Part shown: positions 1 to 7,762 of the stretch, one piece after another
How positions within the stretch are numbered: position 1 is the first letter of the stretch
How the letters are laid out: each line of letters begins with the position of its first letter
Assembly (NCBI GenBank): GCA_002404465.1
Contig: DHJT01000047.1
Span: 1-21,417, forward strand
DNA: 21,417 bases
Direction of reading: 5' to 3'
DNA from: Sutterella sp. UBA4713
GTDB lineage: Bacteria; Pseudomonadota; Gammaproteobacteria; Burkholderiales; Burkholderiaceae_F
Translations under genes and position numbers: made by a program
The notes under the pieces: generated by a model
The model's input: the letters and a program-made list of their open reading frames with translations, nothing else
Told to the model about the DNA's origin: nothing
Databases searched by the model: none

Positions 1-1
1 G

Positions 2-463
2 GTCTACGACCCGGTGCGTAACGAACTTTTCACGGCCGAGCGTGGTAAAGGTGCGTTTTTAAATAACAGACGCATTCGTGTTTCCGGTGTCCGGGATATG
101 GCCCATGCCCTGATCGGAACGGGATTCCCTTTCCGTCGAAACGATAGCGCCACAAACTACCTTCCCAAATTCGAACGTGTCGCCCATTCCGTTGCGGGTC
201 TCAGGCGTGCCGGATCAAATGCCTTGGATTTGGCCTACGTGGCATGCGGACGCCTGGACGGCTACTGGGAAGCCAGTGTTCACAGTTGGGACATTGCAGC
301 AGGAACGCTTTTGGTTCTGGAAGCAGGCGGCCTTGTTACGGACTTGTTCGGGCAGGAAAAGTATCTGGAATTAGGCAACATATGCTCGGCAACACCCAAG
401 ATTTTTGCCGACCTTCTCATGAAGGTGACGGAAGCAAAAACGCCGGCCACCCCGGAAAATTAA
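2..463 (+). CDS. suhB: Inositol-1-monophosphatase family protein SuhB (3' part only)
   Basis: This is the C-terminal part of an inositol monophosphatase/SuhB phosphatase, a Mg-dependent enzyme that hydrolyses inositol-1-phosphate; in enterobacteria SuhB also joins rRNA antitermination complexes. The frame is open from base 2 (VYDPVRNELF...), so the GTG at 14 is internal, not a start. About 153 residues are visible. They include the family segment ERGKGAFLNN, the GTGFPFR stretch, and the metal-binding signature WDIAAG, whose Asp is a metal ligand. The N-terminal metal-site motifs lie outside the window. The stop at 461-463 is 6 bp before the mutS ATG, so the two may be co-transcribed. The family call is firm. 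The symbol suhB rests on resemblance to E. coli SuhB around VYDP-RNELFTA. Confidence 0.9.
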   Translation, partial: VYDPVRNELFTAERGKGAFLNNRRIRVSGVRDMAHALIGTGFPFRRNDSATNYLPKFERVAHSVAGLRRAGSNALDLAYVACGRLDGYWEASVHSWDIAAGTLLVLEAGGLVTDLFGQEKYLELGNICSATPKIFADLLMKVTEAKTPATPEN

Positions 464-469
464 CGCTCC

Positions 470-3136
470 ATGGCTGACAATCCCGCCGGCAATCCGCCCG
501 TCAAAAGCGCCGATCCGTACGCAGGGCACACGCCTCTCATGCGTCAGTACTTTGCACTGCGCGATCAGCACCCCGGAGTCCTGCTTTTGTTTCGTCTCGG
601 CGATTTTTACGAAACGTTTTTTGACGATGCCGTTCGGATTTCGCGCCTGTTGGGTTTAACGCTCACGCGACGCGGCAATCATAACGGGAACCCCATTCCG
701 ATGGCCGGCATTCCCGCGAGCACCTTAGAGCAGTACTTGGCACGTCTTGTGCGGCACGGCGAATCCGTTGCGATTTCCGAACAGACCGAGAGTTCTCAAG
801 CCGACAAATCCCCGATGATGGAACGACGCATCGTACGCATCGTAACGCCCGGCACGCTGACCGACAATGCCCTGTTAAGTGAAAAAGCTGATTCGGTGCT
901 TTTAGCGTTAGACATTCCGAAACTCAAAACAAGTGGGATCGGGCTTGTTTGGATTACCCTGACAAACGGTCGCTTTTGTGCCACACACGCCGGGCGAGAC
1001 GATCTGGCCGATACGCTCTCACGCATCAACCCGTCGGAAATCCTTGTGAGTGAAAAGGGCCATGCCCAGATCAAAGATTTGGGGTTCTCGGGAACCGTCA
1101 CGGAATTGCCGGACTGGCATTTTGATGCCGCACGCGGGAAAGAGCGCCTGAAAGAGACATTTTCACTGGCCTCTCTTGAGTGTTTCGGTGTCGAACACGA
1201 TACAACGGTTTTGGCTGCCGCCAATGCACTCTTAGAATACGTCTGTGAGACGCAGTGTGAAACGACGCCCTTTATTGAACCATTAAGCCTGGAAGAGCAA
1301 AGTGCCTTCATCGGCCTTACTGCTGCCACACGCCGCAATCTGGAAATCGACGTCTCTTTGCACGAGGGCGACGGTCCGACCCTTTTTTCTACGCTTGATA
1401 CCTGCAAAACCGGCATGGGAAGTCGCCTCCTACGCAGTTATCTTACGCACCCCGTACGCAATGCATCCTTGGCGCAATCGCGACACAAGGCCGTAAGTGT
1501 CCTGCTGACAAAAAGTACGGCATGTTCGCACCTTGAAGAACTCCTGAAGGCGCTTCCGGATATCGAACGCATTGCCGGACGCATTGCGCTCAAAAGCATC
1601 CGTCCGAAAGAAGCCGCAGCCCTTCGCGATGCACTCCCTGTTATTGAAAACATCGCGCGCATACTCACAGAGCTTTCCGAAAGCGCTCTGATCTCGGATA
1701 TGTCGGGCGCATTAGACCTTGATGCGAGCCTACAAAACACGCTGGAGACTACGCTCCTAGAGGATCCGGCTCCGCTTCTTCGCGAAGGTGATGTTATTCG
1801 TTCCGAGGCCGATGAAGAACTTGCCTCTTTACGTGCCATGCGCGATAACGCCGGGAACTTTCTGATAGATTTAGAAGCGCGTGAAAGAAAAAGAACGGGA
1901 ATCGGCACCCTGCGGGTGCAATACAACCGAGTTTCGGGTTACTACATTGAAGTATCACGCGGACAAGCCCAGAATGTACCTGAGGACTACAGGCGTCGCC
2001 AAACGCTCAAAAACACAGAGCGTTTCATTACCCCGGAATTAAAAGAATTCGAAGATAAAGCGTTAAGTGCCAAAGAGCGTGCCCGATCCTTAGAAAAAGA
2101 ACTTTGGGACCGTTTCGTTCAAGCACTTTCCGTCTATGTCGAGCCGCTTTTGGCGGCGGCCAAAACTTTGGCAACAATCGATCTTTTATCGGCCTTCGCC
2201 GGACACGCCCTTGAGTGCAACTGGGTCAAGCCCGATTTAACGAATTCCGAGGGTCTTGAAATTCTCGGAGCACGGCATCCTGTGATCGAAAAAACACTTG
2301 AACACTACGTTCCCAATGACTGCATTCTCAGACCTGGCAGGCGTTTGATGGTCATTACAGGGCCCAACATGGGCGGAAAATCGACCTACATGCGTTCGAT
2401 TGCCTTGATTGTACTTTTAGCCTACGCCGGCTCGTATGTTCCGGCTCGAGTCGCTCGCTTAGGGCCGATTGACAAAATCCTGACGCGTATCGGAGCTTCG
2501 GATGATTTGACTCACGGACGTTCGACCTTTATGGTGGAAATGACCGAAGCTGCCGCGATTTTGCATGAGGCAACGGAATACTCCCTTGTCCTGATGGATG
2601 AAATCGGACGCGGCACATCGACAGCTGACGGTTTGAGTCTTGCGGCAGCCATTGCCACGGAACTTGCACAAAAGACACGAAGTTGGACGCTTTTCGCAAC
2701 GCATTACTTTGAACTGACGCAACTGGTACATACGCTTTCGGACGCCGTCAACGTGCACGTGTGTGCCGAACAAGGTAACGGTTCGGTTGTCTTTTTGCAC
2801 GACATTAAAGAAGGACCGGCGAGCCGCTCCTACGGCATTGCCGTAGCAAAACTCGCCGGTATCCGCCCTTCGGTTATCCGACGTGCACAAATCTACTTAA
2901 AGCGCATTGAAGACCGTGCCGTTGAGAAACAAGGTCAACCGGACCTGTTTACCAGCGTACCGATGGAGGTCGAGACAACACCGGTAGAACCGGTCACGAC
3001 CGGTAAAGAAGCGGCATTTATCGAGGCTCTTTCTCAGATTAATGTCGATTCCCTCTCTCCGCGCGAAGCACTGAACCTTGTCTATGAACTTCAAAGCGAA
3101 GCAACGAAGCTGAAAAAAAGCCACGAGACCGAATAG
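470..3136 (+). CDS. mutS: DNA mismatch repair ATPase MutS
   Basis: MutS recognises mismatches and small loops and then recruits MutL in methyl-directed or general mismatch repair. The 888 aa length is normal (E. coli 853). The mismatch-reading motif GDFYE is at residues 44-48, with Phe46 and Glu48 as the stacking/hydrogen-bond pair. Walker A GPNMGGKST is at 631-639, and Walker B ends in Asp710-Glu711 followed by the IGRGTST signature. An ATHYFELT segment follows. Near the C terminus QPDLF (823-827) fits the beta-clamp binding consensus. In the N-terminal domain the usual CEQIGDP stretch is replaced by SEQTESS with a small insertion. Both key active sites are intact, so the protein should be functional. 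No own promoter is evident, and expression through suhB is likely. Confidence 0.97.
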   Translation: MADNPAGNPPVKSADPYAGHTPLMRQYFALRDQHPGVLLLFRLGDFYETFFDDAVRISRLLGLTLTRRGNHNGNPIPMAGIPASTLEQYLARLVRHGESVAISEQTESSQADKSPMMERRIVRIVTPGTLTDNALLSEKADSVLLALDIPKLKTSGIGLVWITLTNGRFCATHAGRDDLADTLSRINPSEILVSEKGHAQIKDLGFSGTVTELPDWHFDAARGKERLKETFSLASLECFGVEHDTTVLAAANALLEYVCETQCETTPFIEPLSLEEQSAFIGLTAATRRNLEIDVSLHEGDGPTLFSTLDTCKTGMGSRLLRSYLTHPVRNASLAQSRHKAVSVLLTKSTACSHLEELLKALPDIERIAGRIALKSIRPKEAAALRDALPVIENIARILTELSESALISDMSGALDLDASLQNTLETTLLEDPAPLLREGDVIRSEADEELASLRAMRDNAGNFLIDLEARERKRTGIGTLRVQYNRVSGYYIEVSRGQAQNVPEDYRRRQTLKNTERFITPELKEFEDKALSAKERARSLEKELWDRFVQALSVYVEPLLAAAKTLATIDLLSAFAGHALECNWVKPDLTNSEGLEILGARHPVIEKTLEHYVPNDCILRPGRRLMVITGPNMGGKSTYMRSIALIVLLAYAGSYVPARVARLGPIDKILTRIGASDDLTHGRSTFMVEMTEAAAILHEATEYSLVLMDEIGRGTSTADGLSLAAAIATELAQKTRSWTLFATHYFELTQLVHTLSDAVNVHVCAEQGNGSVVFLHDIKEGPASRSYGIAVAKLAGIRPSVIRRAQIYLKRIEDRAVEKQGQPDLFTSVPMEVETTPVEPVTTGKEAAFIEALSQINVDSLSPREALNLVYELQSEATKLKKSHETE

Positions 3137-3169
3137 TCTTGCATCAAAGACATTAGTTGCCAAAATAGG

Positions 3170-3192
3170 TTTCTGTTACGTCCAAACAGAAA
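3170..3192. repeat. 8-bp AT-rich inverted repeat after mutS
   Basis: TTTCTGTT at 3170-3177 and AACAGAAA at 3185-3192 are perfect complements with a 7-nt loop, about 35 bp after the mutS stop. No T-run follows on either strand, so it is a weak candidate for a mutS transcript end at best. The rest of the 241-bp mutS-pgsA gap (3137-3377) holds a candidate pgsA terminator and a 12-bp palindrome at 3351-3362, but no gene. Confidence 0.3.
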
Positions 3193-3253
3193 TCCACATA
3201 AAACACAACGGCTTAGAGGGCATCAGACAGGATATCCCATCAGTAAATTCAAC

Positions 3254-3284
3254 TTAAAAAGCACAGATAGACTCTTTCGTGCTT
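3254..3284 (-). terminator. Candidate rho-independent terminator downstream of pgsA
   Basis: On the minus strand AAGCAC (3284-3279) and GTGCTT (3264-3259) form a 6-bp stem with a 14-nt loop, followed directly by a T-rich tail (TTTTTAAGTT). It lies about 95 nt past the pgsA stop and would end the uvrC-pgsA transcript before it reaches mutS. The short stem and large loop keep confidence modest. Confidence 0.4.
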
Positions 3285-3377
3285 ATAGCGAATCGATCTC
3301 TAATGCCACACGACGAGATGCTCCATTCACCAAAAAACCGGCAGAAAGAGTATCAATTGATAACGCTGAAAAAGAGC

Positions 3378-3980
3378 TTAAAGAACCGTTCTTTCGTCGC
3401 TCGCTTCGATGTGCGGCCAAGCCGCCGTCAGGTACACCATCATCGAATAAAGCGTCAAAGCACACGCAATGTAAATCAACACTGTACCGATCAATGCAAT
3501 ATCAATACCGAGAATCGGATCGAAGTACAAAAGAAACGCGATAGCCGTCATTTGGGCAATCGTTTTAATTTTTCCGTACGCATTGACTTTGACAAATTGC
3601 GCCGCATGGATTTTTGCCATCCACTCGCGAAGTGCCGTCACGGCAATTTCCCGACCGATAATAACGAGGGCAACCAACATATCGATGCGATCAAAGTACA
3701 TCAAAACAACAATAGCCGAACTGACAATAAGTTTGTCGGCAACGGCATCTAAGAAAGCGCCTTTTGCCGTCATCATATTCCATCGTCGAGCAAGAAAGCC
3801 ATCGAGCGCATCGGTTAGAGCGGCTATGGAAAACATGATGCAAGCCAGTACGTTTTTCGTGTGTTCCGACATCACGGCATCGGGGAAATAAAATAGTCCG
3901 ACGATTAAAGGAATAAACGCAATACGCGCCCACGTCAGGGCCATGGGCACGTTAAACGGTTTATGAACCGGCGATGCCAT
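3378..3980 (-). CDS. pgsA: CDP-diacylglycerol-glycerol-3-phosphate 3-phosphatidyltransferase
   Basis: This inner-membrane enzyme makes phosphatidylglycerolphosphate from CDP-diacylglycerol and sn-glycerol-3-phosphate, the committed step to phosphatidylglycerol and cardiolipin. With the start chosen here it has 200 residues. The CDP-alcohol phosphotransferase motif is complete: D57, D60-G61, A64-R65, G74, D78 and D82, within an E. coli-like stretch (DGFLARRWN...GAFLD). Several hydrophobic membrane segments flank it. I prefer the ATG at 3980 (MASPVHKPFN) because GGAG lies 6 nt upstream and the N-terminus then matches the family. An in-frame ATG at 4004 would add eight residues. The ORF overlaps the uvrC stop by 20 bp, suggesting translational coupling, as in the common uvrC-pgsA arrangement. 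Confidence 0.95.
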   Translation of the reverse strand: MASPVHKPFNVPMALTWARIAFIPLIVGLFYFPDAVMSEHTKNVLACIMFSIAALTDALDGFLARRWNMMTAKGAFLDAVADKLIVSSAIVVLMYFDRIDMLVALVIIGREIAVTALREWMAKIHAAQFVKVNAYGKIKTIAQMTAIAFLLYFDPILGIDIALIGTVLIYIACALTLYSMMVYLTAAWPHIEASDERTVL

Positions 3981-5826
3981 TGTCAACTCCATGCAACTGT
4001 GCATAAATGCGGGTTGCTAGTTTACGCGAGATTCCGTCGATTTTGGCGATGTCTTCAACCGAGGCATTCGTCAACCCCCTAAAGCCGCCGAACTGCGCCA
4101 GTAGCTTTTGACGCCGCTTCGGACCGACACCTTCTAAATCCTCGGCTCGACTTGTCAGACGCGCACGACTGCGCTTGGCACGCATACCGGTAATCGCAAA
4201 GCGATGCGCTTCATCGCGAATCATGGCAATGAGCATCAAGGCCGGACTTTGCTCTCCGAGGATTAAAGGCTCTCGATCGTCTGCGAAAATCAGTGTTTCG
4301 AGTCCGACCTTGCGTCCTTCGCCCTTAGCAACACCGACAATGACGTCAATCGGCAAGCCGAGTTCAACGAAAACCTCTCGGGCCATATGCACTTGACCGC
4401 GTCCCCCGTCGACAAGAACCAAAGTCGGAAGAATTGATTCTCCGCGCGCAACAGACGTGTAGCGACGCATCAACACTTCTCGCATTGCTGCGTAATCATC
4501 CCCGGCCGTTACATCCGTGATGTTAAACCGCCGGTATCGGCTCGAATCCATAGCCCGTCCGTGAAATACAACGCAAGAGGCCTGTGTGGCTTCCCCTGCC
4601 GTATGCGAGATATCAAAACATTCGATACGTATGTCATCGATTTCTTCAGGCGTAAGCGACAAATTCAAAACCCGAACCAAGTCATCGATGCGACGTTTTT
4701 CGCCGCCGATTTCCGTTAATCGCGCCTCAAGAGCAATCTTGGCCCCGCGCTGGGCCATCTCCAACCACTTTCGCCGAATCTGCTGCGGTTCGCATACAAG
4801 CTGTGTTTTTTCGGCCAGATCCTCTCCGAGAGCGCGAACAAGCGCCTGCGAGTCAAGGGCATCGGAAGAAACAACCACGCTCGGAAGCAATTGATCTTCG
4901 TAGTGTTGCGAAACAAATGCCTCAAACACATCGGCTTTCGTTAAATTCGACGCATCGGGAATTTTCGGAAAAAAAGCATGGTCGCCCAAGTGACGACCGT
5001 TTCGGACCATTGCTAAATTCACGCAGACAACGGACTCGGAAAGCGCCACGGCAATGATGTCCGTATCTTTGACTACACCCGTGGGTTCAACGACCTGATC
5101 GCGCACGGCATCGGTCAGTGCGGCAATGCGGTCGCGCAAAATCGCTGCTTTTTCGTAATCGAACGCCTCACTTGCCGCATACATCTGGCGTTTGAGCTCC
5201 TGAACCAGCTCGCCGGATTCTCCGGAAAGAAAACGACAGGCATCGGCGACATCACGGCTGTAAGCCTCTTGCGTTATCGCTCCGACACACGGCGCCGAAC
5301 AGCGCCCCATTTGCCCCATCAGACATGCGCGAGACCGATTTTTAAAGACCGCATCCTCGCAGGTCCTTAATTTAAAAACACGTTGCAACATGACGATGGC
5401 TTCGCGCGCTGCCGAGGCATTCGGATACGGACCGAAAAATCGGCTTTTCTTATCCAAAGCGCCACGATAGTACGAAACACGCGCAAATACGTCACCTGAA
5501 ATCTTCACATACGGATAACTCTTATCGTCCCGAAATAAAATGTTGTACTTCGGACTCAATGTCTTAATGAGGTTATTTTCCAGAATCAGGGCCTCAGCCT
5601 CGCTACGCACGACCGTTGTTTCAATCGCTGCAATGTGGCTGACCATAATGGCAATACGCGGCGAAAGATCGTTCTTATGGAAATATGAACTGACACGACG
5701 ATTCAAGTCCCGAGCCTTGCCGACATACAGACACTGCCCTTTCTCATCAAAATAGCGATAGACCCCCGGTAGATTCGGCAAAAGCGAGAGTGTTGTCTTA
5801 TAGTCCTTAACACTGATTTTTTGCAT
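3961..5826 (-). CDS. uvrC: UvrABC excinuclease subunit C
   Basis: UvrC makes both incisions in nucleotide excision repair after UvrAB marks damage. At 621 aa it is full length. The N-terminal GIY-YIG nuclease is recognisable from GVY (21-23) and YVGKARDLNRR (34-44). A UVR domain (SEAFDYEKAAILRDRI) binds UvrB. The C-terminal RNase H-like nuclease is marked by ECFDISHTAGE, LVLVDGGRGQV and the IRDEAHRFA histidine. The end carries tandem helix-hairpin-helix motifs (EGVGPKRRQKLL and IDGISRKLATRIY). The ATG at 5826 is preceded by AGGAA, 4 nt away. It is the first gene of the uvrC-pgsA pair and divergent from earP. The 35-bp gap means its promoter probably reaches into earP coding sequence. Confidence 0.97.
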   Translation of the reverse strand: MQKISVKDYKTTLSLLPNLPGVYRYFDEKGQCLYVGKARDLNRRVSSYFHKNDLSPRIAIMVSHIAAIETTVVRSEAEALILENNLIKTLSPKYNILFRDDKSYPYVKISGDVFARVSYYRGALDKKSRFFGPYPNASAAREAIVMLQRVFKLRTCEDAVFKNRSRACLMGQMGRCSAPCVGAITQEAYSRDVADACRFLSGESGELVQELKRQMYAASEAFDYEKAAILRDRIAALTDAVRDQVVEPTGVVKDTDIIAVALSESVVCVNLAMVRNGRHLGDHAFFPKIPDASNLTKADVFEAFVSQHYEDQLLPSVVVSSDALDSQALVRALGEDLAEKTQLVCEPQQIRRKWLEMAQRGAKIALEARLTEIGGEKRRIDDLVRVLNLSLTPEEIDDIRIECFDISHTAGEATQASCVVFHGRAMDSSRYRRFNITDVTAGDDYAAMREVLMRRYTSVARGESILPTLVLVDGGRGQVHMAREVFVELGLPIDVIVGVAKGEGRKVGLETLIFADDREPLILGEQSPALMLIAMIRDEAHRFAITGMRAKRSRARLTSRAEDLEGVGPKRRQKLLAQFGGFRGLTNASVEDIAKIDGISRKLATRIYAQLHGVDNGIAGS

Positions 5827-5861
5827 ACGTTTCCTACACTGCCCAAAGCGCAGTTCTTTTT

Positions 5862-6980
5862 ATGCCGAGTTGTGACATATTCTGTCGGGTTATCGATAAC
5901 TTCGGAGACGCAGGAATTGCCTGGCGTCTGGCGCAAAGTCTACAGCGCGAATACGCCTTTTGCGTGCGTCTGATTATCGATCAAGTGGCAACCCTTGCGC
6001 AATTAGTGCCGTCTTGTCGTCCGGTTCTTTCCGATCAAACGGTCCAAGGCGTCAGGATTGTTCTGTGGGATGCGGCCTTTGAAAAGAGTGCACAGCCGGC
6101 CGACACCGTCATTGAGGCTTTCTCTTGTTTCCTTCCGGCCTCTTATGAAGAAAAAATTGCCGAGCGCTTTGCACAAGGCCGTCCTGTGTCGGTCATTGCG
6201 CTCGATTACCTGACGGCCGAAGACTACGCGACTGAATTTCACGGCCTACCGAGTTTCCATCCCAAATACGGTTACCCGAAACACTTTTTCTTCCCGGGTT
6301 TCAGTGAAAAAACCGGAGGCCTCATTCTTGAGGCCGATTACGAAGACACGCGCAAATCCTTCACGTCGGAAAAGAAAGCCGCTTTTTTGCACTCGCTTCA
6401 CGTTCCGGAAACAAACGCGTGCCGCATTTTTCTTTTTACATATCCGTCAGTAGACACGCCGGCCCTTGCTCACGCCTTAATCAACTCCGGCATCCGAGCC
6501 CAAGTTCTTCTGGCGCCCGGCCTTGCCCAGGAGGCCTTTTTTAACGTGTATCGCAACAGCCGCGCAGCCGATCTTTCCTGCATTCGACTGCCGATGGTAC
6601 CGCAAAAGGACTTTGATCGGCTACTCTGGTCCTCGGACGTCTTGATTGTTCGCGGAGAAGACAGCGCTTCACGAGCCGTAGCTTCCGGAAAACCTTTTTT
6701 TTGGACGTTGTATCCCCAAAAAGATCAACTGCACATTACGAAGATGGCGGCTTTCGAGAGAACTCTGAGCGGTTGTTTTGAGCCCGAAGCGCTTTTGCTG
6801 CGTAATGTCATTGAGAAGGCATTAAACGAAGGGCACGCTTTGTCAGATACAGCAATCGCTTCCTTCTTTGAGAATTTGCCGAAGCAACAACAAGGTGCCG
6901 GAGCCTATGCGCAAAAATGCCTTAGCCTACCGCGAGCTCCGCAAAAAATCGCCAAAATGCTCCTTGTCGGGCTAAAATAA
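5862..6980 (+). CDS. earP: EF-P arginine rhamnosyltransferase EarP
   Basis: EarP transfers rhamnose from dTDP-beta-L-rhamnose to Arg32 of elongation factor P, activating EF-P for rescue of ribosomes at polyproline. The 372-aa length is typical. The N-terminal signature DNFGD is at 12-16, with Asp12 and Asp16 matching the conserved catalytic-site aspartates. The C-terminal Rossmann lobe has RGEDS at 264-268, where Glu266 matches the essential Glu of characterised EarP, followed by the SGKPFFWTLYPQ donor-site segment. The ATG at 5862 places DNFGD at the usual distance. No good Shine-Dalgarno precedes it. efp follows after 75 bp in the same direction, and its product has Arg at position 32, so enzyme and substrate are neighbours. 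Confidence 0.96.
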   Translation: MPSCDIFCRVIDNFGDAGIAWRLAQSLQREYAFCVRLIIDQVATLAQLVPSCRPVLSDQTVQGVRIVLWDAAFEKSAQPADTVIEAFSCFLPASYEEKIAERFAQGRPVSVIALDYLTAEDYATEFHGLPSFHPKYGYPKHFFFPGFSEKTGGLILEADYEDTRKSFTSEKKAAFLHSLHVPETNACRIFLFTYPSVDTPALAHALINSGIRAQVLLAPGLAQEAFFNVYRNSRAADLSCIRLPMVPQKDFDRLLWSSDVLIVRGEDSASRAVASGKPFFWTLYPQKDQLHITKMAAFERTLSGCFEPEALLLRNVIEKALNEGHALSDTAIASFFENLPKQQQGAGAYAQKCLSLPRAPQKIAKMLLVGLK

Positions 6981-7055
6981 CGCGTTTTGTTTTGGACGGG
7001 TCTGGAAAGGCTTCGATTTCCGGCGCCTATCGCTTTTGAAAAGGAAAAGAATTTC

Positions 7056-7619
7056 ATGAAAACAGCGCAAGAATTGCGTGCCGGCAACGTCTTTATGGTC
7101 GGCAAGAACCCGATGGTTGTTCTCAAGGCCGTTTACGCCAAGGGCGGACGCGGTGCTTCGACCGTCAAAATGAAGATGAAGAACCTTCTGACAAACGCCG
7201 TCTCGGAAATCGTCTACCGTGCCGACGACAAGTTCGATGACATCGTCTTGGAGCGCAAAGAGTTAACGTACTCGTACTACGCCAATCCGACCTATGTTTG
7301 GACCGACGATGAATTCAACATGTACGATGTGGAAGAAGACACGATGGAAGAGGCCAAAAAGTATTTGACCGATTCGGACGAACTTAAGGCCGAAGCCGTC
7401 TTTTATGAAGGTCGTGTCATCGGCATCGAACTGCCGACGATGATTGTGCGCGAAGTGGCCTATACGGAACCGGCCGTCAAGGGAGATACGTCCGGCAAGG
7501 TTATGAAACCGGCCAAGCTTGCCAGCGGTTTTGTTCTCGACGTTCCGGCCTTTGTCAATGTCGGCGACAAGATTGAAATCGATACGCGCACGAGTGAATA
7601 CCGCAGTCGCGTTAAGTAA
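7056..7619 (+). CDS. efp: Translation elongation factor P (Arg32 type)
   Basis: EF-P binds between the P and E sites and promotes peptide bonds at consecutive prolines. The 187-residue product starting MKTAQELRAGN has the family length and three beta-barrel domains, and ends in IDTRTSEYRSRVK. The tip loop reads KGGRGAST, with Arg at residue 32. That is the EarP-rhamnosylated class, not the lysine class modified by EpmA/YmfI routes. The ATG at 7056 is chosen over an upstream in-frame start at 6987 because AAAAGGAAAAG lies just before it and the N-terminus aligns with the family. It is downstream of earP and followed by a strong terminator. Confidence 0.97.
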   Translation: MKTAQELRAGNVFMVGKNPMVVLKAVYAKGGRGASTVKMKMKNLLTNAVSEIVYRADDKFDDIVLERKELTYSYYANPTYVWTDDEFNMYDVEEDTMEEAKKYLTDSDELKAEAVFYEGRVIGIELPTMIVREVAYTEPAVKGDTSGKVMKPAKLASGFVLDVPAFVNVGDKIEIDTRTSEYRSRVK

Positions 7620-7650
7620 TCGGTTTCGATCATTCCCTCTTTTTATTCGG

Positions 7651-7678
7651 AGCGGACGCTGATGCGTCCGCTTTTTTA
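7651..7678 (+). terminator. Rho-independent terminator of efp
   Basis: A perfect 9-bp stem (AGCGGACGC at 7651-7659 with GCGTCCGCT at 7664-7672) closes a TGAT tetraloop and runs into a T-tract ending at 7678, 31 nt past the efp stop. It is a textbook intrinsic terminator and ends the earP-efp transcript. Confidence 0.93.
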
Positions 7679-7684
7679 TTTATC

Positions 7685-7726
7685 CGATACCGCGCTTGAG
7701 CTTTTTCTCCGGTATCGCGTATCCTT
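7685..7726 (+). promoter_or_regulatory. Candidate promoter with overlapping inverted repeat, upstream of VWA gene
   Basis: TTGAGC (7696-7701) and TATCCT (7720-7725) are separated by 18 bp and could serve as -35 and -10, each matching consensus at 4 of 6 positions. A perfect 8-bp inverted repeat, CGATACCG (7685-7692) and CGGTATCG (7710-7717), brackets the -35 and reaches into the spacer, as an operator would. The region lies just after the efp terminator, so the following gene needs its own promoter. Confidence 0.35.
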
Positions 7727-7762
7727 TCAAAATGCGCGTTCGCTCACCTGAAAGGAAAAGCC

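Noticed and set aside
796..1416. A 206-residue minus-strand ORF inside mutS
   Set aside because: It is antisense to conserved MutS sequence; its Ser/Arg-rich composition is typical of antisense translation.
3351..3362. 12-bp perfect palindrome TATCAATTGATA near the pgsA end
   Set aside because: It is AT-rich, single, without T-run or promoter context, and could arise by chance.
3279..3752. A 157-residue plus-strand ORF across the mutS-pgsA gap
   Set aside because: It overlaps pgsA on the opposite strand, including the catalytic motif region, and is basic and low in hydrophobic order, as expected of a shadow frame.
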